This document shows, in pieces, positions 1 to 8,622 of a stretch of 17,863 bases of DNA. A program made the translations under genes and the position numbers. Source of the DNA: CAZNYG01 sp964577205 (GTDB lineage: Bacteria > Elusimicrobiota > Endomicrobiia > Endomicrobiales > CAIRNS01); contig CAZNYG010000040.1 of assembly GCA_964577205.1 (NCBI GenBank), forward strand, positions 1-17,863, in the 5' to 3' direction. The notes under the pieces are model-generated. The model was given only the letters and a program-made list of their open reading frames with translations, did not search any database and was not told the origin of the DNA. Each line of letters opens with the position of its first letter. The first letter of the stretch is position 1.

Positions 1-2370
1 CGGCAAGCGTCCTGCTGGACGCCGTTACATCCACGTCCGATCCCCAGCCGTCGCGCACCACGCTCACCGCCGAAGGCGATGATACGTCCACCGTCACCCC
101 GTCCGAGCTCAATACCCCGCTCTCGAGACCCGCGCCGTTAACTGCTTTGACGCTTAAATAGTACGTCGTGCCGCTTTGAAGAGCGAGCCCCGTGCATGCT
201 ATCCATGTATCACTGTCGTTCGACAGCCATCCCCTGATGTCGTCCCCGCCCGGCGATGTGCCGATCGCCGCGTAGTACGTTACTCCGGACTCCAGGTCCA
301 CCGCCGGCTCCCAGATCCCGAACAGCGCCGCCNNNNNNNNNNGTTCTGTGAATAATCGATATCCGCTACTCCTCCGGCGTCACCCGTGGCAGCAATCGGG
401 CCCGCGAACACCGGCGGCGTCTCGTCCCCGACAGGGTCGGGAGGCACGTCTGCCGCATTCGCATGGACAGTCTGGCTGAACTGCGCGTAGTCTCCCGTCG
501 CGGGCTGCGTTCTTCCGCAGTAACGGTATATCGCCGCGCTGTAGTCGCCGCTGCGGCTTTCGTTGACATTCCTCCAGAACGCGGAATCCCAGCGGCTCCC
601 TCCCGTTGAGGAAGCCCAGTTCCCCCCGCCGGCGGAGGTTTCCATGTCTCCGCCCTCGACATCAAACCCGTTCAGCGTTATGTCGTCCCAGTCCACCCGT
701 ACTTCCTTGATCTGCTTTATGTCGTCGGCCGTGGAATTATTGCCGGTGACCGCTTTGACGCAATATACTCTGAACGCTATCGGGACTGTCCCGTTCAAAG
801 CCACAGCAGCCGCCACCGCGGTGTTCGTCGTCACGTCCACGACAGCGTGCTGCCACCCCTCGTCCCCGGCCACGTCCTCCCGCCATACCACGACACCGTT
901 CACCAGCGCCTGCTTCTCGTAGTACCCGCTCTGAACACCACGGTACGCGTCCTTGACCCAGAACGACAACACGTTCCTCCCGGCCGCGGGGTACACCTTC
1001 ACGGATACGGATGACCGCGCGGGAAGCCCTTTATCGTCAATGACCTCAAGCCCCACATTGTATATCCCAGGATCGGCGAACGTATAATTCGCGCTCGAGC
1101 CCCGCTGGCTCTCGCCGATCGCGCCTGTCCCGTCCCTGAAATACCACACGTATGTCTGAATGTTCCCGGTGGACCCGCTCCCGCTGAAATTCACCGTCAG
1201 GGGCGCACGTCCGGCGGGCACGTTCACCGACGGCACGGCCGCGGGATACGCTACCCCGTTAGGCGACGATCTCGTGAATACGTTGTTCGAAACGGTCATG
1301 TTGACAAAATCGGTGTCCGTGTCGCTGCCGTCCACGCGCTGGCGGACAGGTATTTCCGAACTCGGAGGGACATGGTAAAACCAGTTGTTCGTCACCGTCG
1401 CCGAGACGCGCGGCACCCCGCGGATGTACACTCCGTTGTATATCCAGTCCCTGAAAGTGTTATGGTGTATGCTTACCGTGTCGCCGGCAATATCCGTTCC
1501 GTCATCCCTGTCGGTCCCTCCATGCATGTCGAACGTATGCTGAACGTCGTGTTCAAGGCACAGGTTGTAACGCGCCTCATAACTCTCTCCGGGCGTGCCG
1601 GTACCGGCGATGCCGTGGCGGTTATAGTCGAAGATGTTGCCCTCTATCAGCGAACTGACGGAACCAAGCTCGTTGTAATTCCAGTGGCAGATGCCGTATC
1701 CCATCCCGTTGCGGCGGTTATGATGAATGCTGTTGTGATGGATATGCGCTCCTGTGGCCCCCTCTCTGAGGTACACGGCGCAATGGCCCCATCCCGCCAG
1801 TTCGCAGTTGTCGATCTCAAGGCCTGAGTACGAAGAACGGATGCCCGCGCTGAGGCGGTAAGATCCCTCCGGATAACCGTCACCGGAGTCGCCGTAATGA
1901 TGGTCTCCCACTTCCATGTCCGGGCCGATGATCCTGAGACCGGTGACGCGTACGCCGGCCCCCCCGGCCAGCAGCATGGCGGTCACTTCCGTGTCGTGAG
2001 TGTTCGTGCAGATCATACCCCCCGCCGACCCGTTGAACCCGCGCCCGCCCGCAAGGGTCACGCCGGCTTTCACGGTAAGCGGCCCTTCCCCCGTCAGATC
2101 TATCTGCGCGCCGTCCGTGACATAAACAATGTCTCCCGACGAAGACGCGGCCAGCGCGCTTTTCAGCTGCGCCTTGCTGCTTACGACGTAATCCGCCTGC
2201 GCCTGCTGAATAATGCCGCTGTACCCGGCCCCCCCGCCCAGCGGGTCGCCGGTCGGATTGAGTTCGGCTCCGTGGTCGCTGGCCGAAAGGCTTAGAGCGC
2301 CCATAAGGAGCCCGAGCGCCGCGCAGCACGCGTGCCGGGCCAATGATGTGAACTTGCGGGAATGCCTCAC
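1..2370 (-). CDS. Secreted right-handed beta-helix / PKD / fibronectin-III-like protein (3' partial, interrupted by assembly gap)
   Basis: Probable exported surface or extracellular protein; substrate unknown. I place the start at the GTG at 2370: it is preceded by AAGGAAG about 7 nt upstream and followed by a signal peptide (basic, then hydrophobic CAALGLLMGALSLSA). The in-frame ATG at 2520 has no Shine-Dalgarno and no signal sequence. Numbering from the GTG: residues 60-365 form a pectate-lyase-like right-handed beta-helix (entry strand IVYVTDG, repeated HHN rungs); about 378-460 is a PKD domain (WYFRDGTG, YNVGLEVID); about 462-650 is a jelly-roll-like region with many Trp and Gly; then TPPVF opens a fibronectin-III-like module. 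The gap at 333-342 breaks this module and shifts the apparent frame. Beyond it, the frame from 331 to 2 is open and continues the module (GVTYYAAIGTSPGG, TTYYLSVKAVNGAG), then starts a second copy (DGWGSDVDVTASSRTLA). No polysaccharide-lyase catalytic set was identified, so an enzymatic role is not claimed. Confidence 0.85.
333..342. other. Assembly gap (10 N placeholder)
   Basis: Ten Ns interrupt the beta-helix/PKD protein gene. Upstream codons (minus strand) sit on the phase ending at 343; the open continuation starts at 331. The reading frame is restored only if the true missing length is 2 modulo 3, so 10 is not the real length. Confidence 0.97.
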
Positions 2371-2612
2371 TTGATATCTTCCTTCATTTTCCCTCAAGGC
2401 CGATATGCCGCCAAAGGCGGGCCCACTATAACGGGACCCGGTCAAGTGAAGGCGCCACGGCAATAGGTATGAGCTCGATCTTGATGTGTTGTTACGGAAG
2501 AAGCTGTGGAGGAAAAGCATATGACAAAAACGCGGTATAAAATCAAGAAGAAAGGATGGTTTATTCAGCAGAAACTTTGCGGCTGGACGATCCCCCGTTT
2601 CCGGTACGTACT

Positions 2613-2641
2613 ATTATAGGTCATCGCCCGGCAAATGTCAA
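2613..2641 (-). promoter_or_regulatory. Consensus sigma-70-type promoter for the beta-helix/PKD gene
   Basis: On the minus strand TTGACA (2641-2636) and TATAAT (2618-2613) are separated by exactly 17 nt; both hexamers match consensus perfectly. The predicted transcription start is near 2606, which gives an untranslated leader of about 235 nt before the GTG at 2370. The leader contains a possible 7-bp stem (CGGAAAC pairing with GTTTCTG) soon after the start and a small CCGCC-TTT-GGCGG hairpin near 2411-2423. I do not recognise a riboswitch class in it. The 293-nt spacer 2371-2663 holds nothing else that I can identify. Confidence 0.8.
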
Positions 2642-2663
2642 TGGTTTTATGATCGGTCCGCAG

Positions 2664-5027
2664 TTACCATATCAGGGCCGCCTTGATCGTTTTATCCCTG
2701 CCCTCTCCCGTGACGCGGCACAGGTAGATCCCGCTGGCGGCCCTTTCACCGTTCTCATTACGCCCGTCCCATGCGGCGATCTTTTCACCGGCATTTTCCG
2801 TAATGCCGCCGCCCTCGCTGAGCGTCCGGACCAGTTCTCCGGCCACGTTATATACGCGGACGACAACCTCTCCGGAACCCGCGGCAATGTGCCCGATCTT
2901 CACTATATCCCCTCTGCTCATCCGCGCGGGATTGGGATAGCATATCGCTTCAGCCACGCCGTTGTACTGCCCGGCGGGGACGGCTCTGACATAGAACATG
3001 CTTCCGCGGATGATGGCCGCTCCGCCTATTCCGGCGCTGTTGACCGCGTTAAGGATAAAATGGCCTTCCCCTTCTTCCCTTGACGGATCGATGAAAAAAC
3101 GCCCGCGCCATGCCGTTCCAGATCCTTCCAGGGGAATATCAGCCGCTGTTCCGCCCGCGAGACGGTACGACAGCGATGGTTTGGCGCCCGGGGCTTCCGA
3201 AAGGGTCAGGAACACGTCGAATGTTCCCGCGCCGAGGCAGGGCGTATCCTGCGCCGCCAGCCCGCTGCTTTGATACCCCGCGCCAGCCGTATCCTGATAC
3301 TGGCCCGGGCAGCTGACGCGGATCTCCGCCGTCAAAGAGGCCGCGCCTCCAGACATGGGAATGGCTACGCGGGTATACCGGCCGTTCACCGTGGCACAGG
3401 GAACGGAAGTCGAGGCCCAGATCCTGCCGTCGATCTCAACCGAAGCCGCGGTGATCAGGCCGGAAGAATCGTTGCCGGAGTCATCGTCATACACCTCAAG
3501 GAAATACGATCTGCTATCCGCTGGGAATCCCGACAGATCTACGACGATCGTCTGGTTGCCCGCGACGCTGCTGTTATTGCCCGGAGAGTACCATTCCGTG
3601 CAGCCGATCGCGGCATCCGGGTTCTCAGGCGAATCGCCGTGAAGGAACCGCGCGCTCAGTGTGTACTTCTGGGGATGGATGAAACTGAATGTGCCGAACG
3701 CGGTGGAATCATACCCCTGACGATCGGTCATGAACGATGCCTGCGTAAAGCCAGTGCGGGTCCTGAGGTACTCGTAGGATATCCAGATGAACCCCCGGGA
3801 ACCGGCGTCCGCGTCGGACACGCCCCAGTTCTCTCCCCAGGAATTCACCGCGAGGAAAGCCCCTTTCCTTACGGAAATACCGTCGAAATATGTCTTGTCG
3901 TCATCATACCCTATCACTGCCATGGCGTGGCCGAACAGTTTTCTGCCCGACGTGGCGTAAAGCACTCCATTGCTGATCCCTGCCCCGTCTACCGGGTAGC
4001 GGACGAAATTTTCATAAGCTTCGAGGGAAATGACGGCTGTCTCGCCGTTCGCCAGAAGCTGCTTAAGGGATTTGATGCCTTCCAGGGATGAAATGTCGAT
4101 AGACCCGACGCTCAGGGCGCGGTAGGGGATCGCGTTGCGCCACGCGGTTTCAGAAGGCCACGCTGTGTGATCGCGCCAGTCGTAGGGCATATCCTTCAAG
4201 GTGGCGCACCCATGTTCGACCATGCGTGCCATGATGCTCTGCGGCCAGCTGCCGTTATCGTACCCGTTGTTGCAGAGATTGTATCCGAAAGCCGGGCTGA
4301 ACACGCGCTCCGGATGAGAACGGGGATCGGAACGGCCCCAGCCGTGCTCTTTGGATTCCTGAAAGGTTTTCAGATAATAGCAGACTGCGAAAGCAGCGCA
4401 GCTGCCCTGGCCGCCCTGCGAGCCCACGGAAGGAAGGCAGGAATAGTTCTTTGCCCTTGGAGGGATCCCGCGGACGGCTCCCGCCGCCCGGGCGCGTTTC
4501 GAGGAAACCGCGTTCGGCGTGACCGCGGTAACATCTATCGTTCTTTCGGCGATGAACCGCCGTTCATTTTCATCCGGCACTTTTATGCCGTTTTGCCAGA
4601 GTAGCGCCTCGACGGACTGCCCGTCGGATGTAATGATCCGGCTCTTTTCTCCGGAACCGTTCACCGCGTAAACGGAAACGTAGTAAACAACGTCCCGCTC
4701 CGGACAGCGATCCGCGTCTGCCATTCTTACCGATGTCCCGTTGAGGGTCCATCCCGCGAAATCCGTCCCTCCGGGCGTTGTCCCAATGGCGTAATAATAC
4801 GAGCCGATACCGGATTCCGGGTCTTCGGCCTCGTCCCAGTTGGCGGTAAGCGTCCCGGTGGAGAAAGAGAGCTTAAGGTCGTCCCAGGCGAGCGTCCCGT
4901 CCCTGACGACGCCCGAAAAAACGGGAGGCGTCGCATCCTCAACTGTCGCCGCCCTTAAAGCGCCGGCGCACAAGAGGAGCAGCATCCCGATAGCTGTAAT
5001 AGATCGTGCCCTCTGAAGCAATGTCAT
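2664..5027 (-). CDS. Secreted papain-family (C1) cysteine peptidase with FlgD-like C-terminal domain
   Basis: Predicted exported cysteine protease of about 787 aa. I chose the ATG at 5027: AGGGA lies about 7 nt upstream, and it directly begins a signal peptide (basic QRAR, then AIGMLLLLCAGALRA, cleavage after ALRA). The frame is open up to 5105, but the extra residues are not signal-like. Numbering from 5027: about 32-140 is a fibronectin-III-like module (YYYAIGTTPGG, YYVSVYAVNGSG) also found in the neighbouring beta-helix protein. The catalytic domain spans roughly 185-430, with oxyanion Gln204 and Cys210 in GSQGGQGSCAAFA, His367 in FGHAMAVIGY and Asn395 in NSWGENWG; all expected C1 residues are present. 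No I29 inhibitor propeptide was recognised. About 440-690 is beta-rich, then 695-787 resembles the FlgD Ig-like terminal domain (CYPNPAR, VYNVAGELVRTL, WDGRNENGE, ASGIYLCRV), which in related secreted proteins caps the C-terminus, possibly for surface sorting. It ends at TAA 2664. Confidence 0.92.
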   Translation of the reverse strand: MTLLQRARSITAIGMLLLLCAGALRAATVEDATPPVFSGVVRDGTLAWDDLKLSFSTGTLTANWDEAEDPESGIGSYYYAIGTTPGGTDFAGWTLNGTSVRMADADRCPERDVVYYVSVYAVNGSGEKSRIITSDGQSVEALLWQNGIKVPDENERRFIAERTIDVTAVTPNAVSSKRARAAGAVRGIPPRAKNYSCLPSVGSQGGQGSCAAFAVCYYLKTFQESKEHGWGRSDPRSHPERVFSPAFGYNLCNNGYDNGSWPQSIMARMVEHGCATLKDMPYDWRDHTAWPSETAWRNAIPYRALSVGSIDISSLEGIKSLKQLLANGETAVISLEAYENFVRYPVDGAGISNGVLYATSGRKLFGHAMAVIGYDDDKTYFDGISVRKGAFLAVNSWGENWGVSDADAGSRGFIWISYEYLRTRTGFTQASFMTDRQGYDSTAFGTFSFIHPQKYTLSARFLHGDSPENPDAAIGCTEWYSPGNNSSVAGNQTIVVDLSGFPADSRSYFLEVYDDDSGNDSSGLITAASVEIDGRIWASTSVPCATVNGRYTRVAIPMSGGAASLTAEIRVSCPGQYQDTAGAGYQSSGLAAQDTPCLGAGTFDVFLTLSEAPGAKPSLSYRLAGGTAADIPLEGSGTAWRGRFFIDPSREEGEGHFILNAVNSAGIGGAAIIRGSMFYVRAVPAGQYNGVAEAICYPNPARMSRGDIVKIGHIAAGSGEVVVRVYNVAGELVRTLSEGGGITENAGEKIAAWDGRNENGERAASGIYLCRVTGEGRDKTIKAALIW

Positions 5028-5103
5028 AATGATCCCTGGATCGCGGAACGCACGGATCGAACTATCGAAACTCATGGACACTCCCATAAAGACTATCTGC
5101 GTC

Positions 5104-5133
5104 ATTATGGCAATATTACCAGGCTATTGGAAA
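5104..5133 (-). promoter_or_regulatory. Possible sigma-70-type promoter for the C1 peptidase gene
   Basis: On the minus strand TTTCCA (5133-5128) and CATAAT (5109-5104) lie 18 nt apart in an AT-rich patch within otherwise GC-rich sequence. The hexamers match consensus at 4/6 and 5/6. It would give a leader of about 70 nt before the ATG at 5027. It overlaps the small dyad GGTAATATTGCC, which could be an operator or chance. Confidence 0.35.
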
Positions 5134-5174
5134 TACTCTTCAAATTTAAGTGAAATATTGATAAAATCCACTGC

Positions 5175-5228
5175 GCCCTCCGCGGCACGGTGGATCCTCC
5201 GTCAAACAGCGACTTTCTCGGGGAGGGC
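5175..5228. repeat. Inverted repeat downstream of the membrane histidine kinase
   Basis: GCCCTCC at 5175-5181 and GGAGGGC at 5222-5228 are perfect 7-bp inverted arms, with partial pairing continuing inward, about 40 nt apart. It sits 57-110 nt after the kinase stop (5285). It has no T-tract adjacent on the minus strand, so it is at best a weak terminator or a structured 3' end. Confidence 0.35.
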
Positions 5229-5284
5229 AAAACATAAGAACACCGGGCTTACCGCAGCGATGTGTATTTTCGACGATATCTTGA

Positions 5285-8200
5285 TTACTGGCGGAATACA
5301 CCGGGGATGGTTATGGTGAACGAGGTGCCTTTACCGACCGCGCTTTTTACGCTGATCTTGCCGTAATGCGATTCGATGATCGCGTAGCAGATAGACAAAC
5401 CGAGCCCAGTACCTTTCCCGACCGGCTTGGTGGTAAAGAAAGGATCAAAAATGCGCTCGATGTTCTCAGCGGGAATGCCTTCGCCGGTGTCCGAGAAGGA
5501 GATATCGGCGCCGCGTTCGCCGAACTGGCGGGTGGCGATGGTCAGCGTTCCGCCATTGGGCATGGCGTCGCGGGCGTTGATGATCATGTTCAGGAAGACC
5601 TGCTGCAGCTGCGTCGGATTGCCGTTGATAAGGGACATGTTCGGCGTCAATTCCCGCCGGATCTCTATGTTTCGCGATGTCAGCTCATACTCGATTATCG
5701 ACAACGTCTTCAGGACGATATCATTGACAAGAACGGGCTGGAACGCGACTTTCTCCTTGCGGGCGAAACCGAGAAGGTTTGTGATGATTATCTTGCTGCG
5801 GTTCGCGGCGTCGATTATCTCGCCGAGCTGCTTGCGGCGCGCGTCTCCGGGATCGAGCGTGTTCCTGACCATCTGAGCGTACCCGAGTATGATACTGAGC
5901 GGATTGTTCAGCTCATGCGCGATGCCGCCGGCCATCTCGCCCAGCGACGCCATCTTGCTGGACTGCAGAAGCTGCGCGTGAAGCATGTCTTTTTCCTTCT
6001 GCGCCTGCCGGCGTTCCGTTATGTCCACGATAACACCGACGAGCCCTCCCAGCGTGCCGTCGCTTTTCATGAACGTCGCCTTATTGAACAGCAGATGGTG
6101 CGCGGCTCCGTCGTGCAGCTTGTTCTCCATCTCATAGCTCTGTACCCCGAGCCGGAGGAACAGCATCAGGTCCTTGTCGTTCTGCTGTTCAGCCTGTTCT
6201 CGGGGGTACAGCTCAAAAACGGTCTTGCCGATGATCGTATCCCGCGAAACGTTCAGGTATTTTTCGAACGCCGCGTTGCACCCGATATAGACACCGCGCA
6301 CGTCCTTGAAGAAAACGGGATTTGGAATGGCGTCGATTATCACCTGCAGGAAATACAGCTGCTGCTGCAGCGCCCGTTCCATACGCTTACGGTCGCTGAT
6401 ATCGGTCACGATGAACAGGAAGCCGCTTACACGGCCGTCGGGGGACAGCCTGACGGTAACCGACACGTCTACGGTTATACGCGACCCGTTCTTGCAAAGA
6501 TAGGTCCATTCCCGGTCCTCGAACCTGCCCTGGCGCGCGTATTCCACCAGCACGTCGAAACCGCGGACCGCGTGCGAGAACTCCGCGCTCAGATCGCGCG
6601 CCCGCGCGGCTATCTCGGGAGCGAGATGGAACAGCTCAGGCGTATGCCTGCCGACGATCTCCTCGGCGCCGTACCCGAGCATCTTCTCCGCGCCCGTATT
6701 GAAGACCGTGATTACGCCGTCGGGGCCTGTGGCGATGATGCCGACCTGAGTAGCCGCGTCAAGAACGGCCTTGCGCTGGGAATGCGCCTCGTAAAGGATC
6801 ACCGACTGGTTAAGCACCAGGTAGAAGACCATGCCGATCACGAACAGGAAAAGGGTGATAATGATGCCGAAAAGGCGGTAATGCATCGCGGTCCGGACGG
6901 GATGGAGCACGATCAGGGACCAGCCGTGGTCTCCGATGAACTGGCGTATAACGTAATCGTTCTCGTCCTCAAAGAGGGCCGTATTCCCGTCAAAGATCTG
7001 TTTGTCCAGCAACGGCGGCAGTATACTGCCGCCGAACTGCCGGCTCTGCTCGATAGAGGACCGCGCGGCGCCATCCAGCGGCCAGAGGCTGTGAAAAAGT
7101 AATTCACGGCGGCTGGAAAGGAAAATTACGCCGTGCAGATCGACCAGGAAACAGTTCGGGAACTTGCGCAGCTTCACTTCCATGCCGTCGAGCTCCTTCT
7201 TGACCACGGCAACGCCGGTGATGGCGCCGTCCCCGGCGCGCACCGGCAGGGAAGCATAATACCCATGTTTGCCCGACGTCACTCCAAGCGCGAAATAGCG
7301 GCCCTTCTTCCCCGCGCGCGCGCTGGCGAAATAAGGGCGGAACCCGTAATCGCGCCCGACAAAACTTTCGGGGTCGCCGCTGTTCGAAGAGGCCACCACC
7401 TTGCCGGAAAGGTCCATCAGGTAGCAAACCGACATATCGAAAGACGAACGGTAATACTCGAGCAACCGGTCCGCCCGGCCCGCGTCTTCGGGCCGTCCGG
7501 AAGAAAGAACGGGGACGTTCCATGGAAGTATGCTGATCGCGGCGCATGTCTGCTCGGTCTTGGCCAGCCGGCTTTGCAGGTAATCCATCAGCATGCCTAT
7601 GCTGACGCGGGCCTCGCGCGTCAACCGCGCCCGGGCATATCGTCCCAGCGTGTCGGTCAATATCCATCCGACGGCGAGAATAACCCCGAGCAGCAGCATG
7701 ATCCAGTTGAACTGCCGCAGATAGGAACGATACCCTCTCGGATGTGGCGTATTCCCGCTCCGGGAGCGGGAGCGCGTGAACATGGCCGCCGCCGCGGCCA
7801 TTGCCGCCAGGCCGCTGACCATTTGAGGCGGGATCCCTGTCATTCCAAAAAAACTGTCCGTGTCGACCGGCAACCACGGCAGCAGCGGGACCGGAGTAAC
7901 TATCGCTCCGGAGAACAGGCCGGTCACAGCGAGGGACACCGCGAGGACATCCAGCAGGGAGTTCTTATCCTCCATGCGTTTTCGTATGGAATGGAGAGCC
8001 CACGCTCCGGCGACAGCCGAAGGAAGCAGCAGCAGGCAGCGGGAAAAAGAGATCAGTCCTTCCCAGTTGAAGAAAAGCCCCGGAATGCTGCAGGCAAAGA
8101 GAAAGAGGATTACCCAGCGGGGGAACGTGCCGCCCAGAGCGGTTTTAAGGAGGCGGCGGGTGAACTCGGCGAGAAAAAGGTAAGCGGCCAGAAGGACGAG

Positions 8201-8422
8201 CGCCTGTGTCCCGACCAGCGGAGTACCGGCGCCGTAATAAATGATCCCGATGGACAACCATGATCCCGCGCCGCTCGCGGCTCCATAGAGAAGGAACAGC
8301 CACCAGGGCAGGCTGGCATACTTCTCCCTCTGGAGCGCGAACGAACCCAGCGCCATGATCAGCAGCGCGAGCCCGGAAAGGAAATGGACATAGTCCATCT
8401 GCGGCAGAAAAAACGCGTTCAT
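5285..8422 (-). CDS. Membrane-bound Cache-PAS-PAS sensor histidine kinase
   Basis: Two-component sensor kinase of about 1045 aa from the ATG at 8422. No good Shine-Dalgarno precedes it. ATG 8398 (MDYVHFLSG) is an equally plausible start, while the longer open frame to 8632 only translates intergenic repeats. Numbering from 8422: about seven hydrophobic segments span residues 10-215 (a 7TM sensory module of unrecognised class); another lies at 238-255; an extracytoplasmic Cache domain of the DctB-like type covers about 260-515 (FVGRDYGFRPYF, GRYFALGVTSGKHGYYAS); then a TM at 518-540; PAS1 is about 550-680 (NTGAEKMLGYGAEEIVG) and PAS2 about 690-815 (IDAIPNPVFFKD). The HisKA phosphoacceptor is His836 (GGIAHELNNP). 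The ATPase has an N box (LNMIINARDAM), G1 (DTGEGIP), F box (FDPFFTTK) and G2 (GTGLGLS). There is no receiver domain and no response regulator in the window, so its partner and ligand are unknown; Cache modules of this kind often bind small organic acids. Confidence 0.92.
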   Translation of the reverse strand: MNAFFLPQMDYVHFLSGLALLIMALGSFALQREKYASLPWWLFLLYGAASGAGSWLSIGIIYYGAGTPLVGTQALVLLAAYLFLAEFTRRLLKTALGGTFPRWVILFLFACSIPGLFFNWEGLISFSRCLLLLPSAVAGAWALHSIRKRMEDKNSLLDVLAVSLAVTGLFSGAIVTPVPLLPWLPVDTDSFFGMTGIPPQMVSGLAAMAAAAAMFTRSRSRSGNTPHPRGYRSYLRQFNWIMLLLGVILAVGWILTDTLGRYARARLTREARVSIGMLMDYLQSRLAKTEQTCAAISILPWNVPVLSSGRPEDAGRADRLLEYYRSSFDMSVCYLMDLSGKVVASSNSGDPESFVGRDYGFRPYFASARAGKKGRYFALGVTSGKHGYYASLPVRAGDGAITGVAVVKKELDGMEVKLRKFPNCFLVDLHGVIFLSSRRELLFHSLWPLDGAARSSIEQSRQFGGSILPPLLDKQIFDGNTALFEDENDYVIRQFIGDHGWSLIVLHPVRTAMHYRLFGIIITLFLFVIGMVFYLVLNQSVILYEAHSQRKAVLDAATQVGIIATGPDGVITVFNTGAEKMLGYGAEEIVGRHTPELFHLAPEIAARARDLSAEFSHAVRGFDVLVEYARQGRFEDREWTYLCKNGSRITVDVSVTVRLSPDGRVSGFLFIVTDISDRKRMERALQQQLYFLQVIIDAIPNPVFFKDVRGVYIGCNAAFEKYLNVSRDTIIGKTVFELYPREQAEQQNDKDLMLFLRLGVQSYEMENKLHDGAAHHLLFNKATFMKSDGTLGGLVGVIVDITERRQAQKEKDMLHAQLLQSSKMASLGEMAGGIAHELNNPLSIILGYAQMVRNTLDPGDARRKQLGEIIDAANRSKIIITNLLGFARKEKVAFQPVLVNDIVLKTLSIIEYELTSRNIEIRRELTPNMSLINGNPTQLQQVFLNMIINARDAMPNGGTLTIATRQFGERGADISFSDTGEGIPAENIERIFDPFFTTKPVGKGTGLGLSICYAIIESHYGKISVKSAVGKGTSFTITIPGVFRQ

Positions 8423-8431
8423 CGCATGAAG

Positions 8432-8460
8432 ATTGTAACTGTTTTGAGAGGGAAAAGCAA
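8432..8460 (-). promoter_or_regulatory. Possible promoter of the membrane histidine kinase
   Basis: On the minus strand TTGCTT (8460-8455) and TACAAT (8437-8432) have a 17-nt spacer. The -10 matches 5/6, the -35 only 3/6. The predicted start (about 8425) is nearly at ATG 8422, implying a leaderless message or use of ATG 8398 with a leader of about 27 nt. Confidence 0.35.
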
Positions 8461-8465
8461 TGACA

Positions 8466-8492
8466 AAAGAAAGAGAAAGGCGCTCATAGCGC
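8466..8492 (-). terminator. Weak terminator-like hairpin after addB
   Basis: On the minus strand GCGCT-ATG-AGCGC (8492-8480) forms a 5-bp GC-rich stem with a 3-nt loop, followed by a pyrimidine-rich CTTTCTCTTTCTTTT run. It lies about 130 nt after the addB stop and upstream of the candidate kinase promoter. The stem is short and the tract is interrupted by C. Confidence 0.3.
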
Positions 8493-8536
8493 GGGAGGTC
8501 CCCGTTTTTCAGTTTTAATGCTGTTCCCGTCATGCC

Positions 8537-8574
8537 GTTCACTAATGAACAAATTAACCAGTGAACCAATGAAC
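8537..8574. repeat. Octamer tandem array with inverted end (spacer addB / membrane kinase)
   Basis: Four contiguous 8-bp units on the plus strand: TAATGAAC (8543-8550), AAATTAAC, CAGTGAAC and CAATGAAC (8567-8574). GTTCACT at 8537-8543 is the inverse of AGTGAAC (8560-8566), so the minus-strand RNA can form a 7-bp hairpin with a 16-nt loop. The array resembles the one between addA and addB: both begin on the minus strand with GGCGTTCAT. Confidence 0.75.
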
Positions 8575-8576
8575 GC

Positions 8577-8620
8577 CGTTGTACTGTCTTCCCACTTTCT
8601 CCGCACTTCCGTTGCACTGT
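8577..8620. repeat. Four degenerate 11-bp tandem units
   Basis: Contiguous plus-strand units CGTTGTACTGT (8577-8587), CTTCCCACTTT (8588-8598), CTCCGCACTTC (8599-8609) and CGTTGCACTGT (8610-8620). The first and last differ at one base. The block starts 3 bp from the octamer array and ends 2 bp from the addB stop codon. Confidence 0.65.
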
Positions 8621-8622
8621 CG

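Noticed and set aside
280..282. Stop codon ending the beta-helix/PKD protein
   Set aside because: It is reached only by reading through ten Ns in an arbitrary frame; another frame beyond the gap is open to the window edge and continues the domain.
2371..2606. Cyclic-di-GMP or other known riboswitch in the leader of the beta-helix gene
   Set aside because: I could not match the conserved core of any riboswitch class I know; only generic short stems are visible.
3270..4091. Plus-strand open frame (273 codons) opposite the C1 peptidase
   Set aside because: Opposite the catalytic His/Asn region of a well-supported gene; composition is that of a shadow frame.
5366..7102. Long plus-strand open frame (578 codons) opposite the membrane histidine kinase
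   Set aside because: It lies entirely antisense to clear PAS, HisKA and ATPase coding sequence; its translation is Arg/Asp/His-rich with no recognisable domain, as expected for a shadow frame in GC-rich DNA.
7133..8263. Plus-strand open frame (376 codons) opposite the Cache/TM part of the kinase
   Set aside because: Antisense shadow; low-complexity Arg/Gln/Glu-rich translation, no Shine-Dalgarno support.
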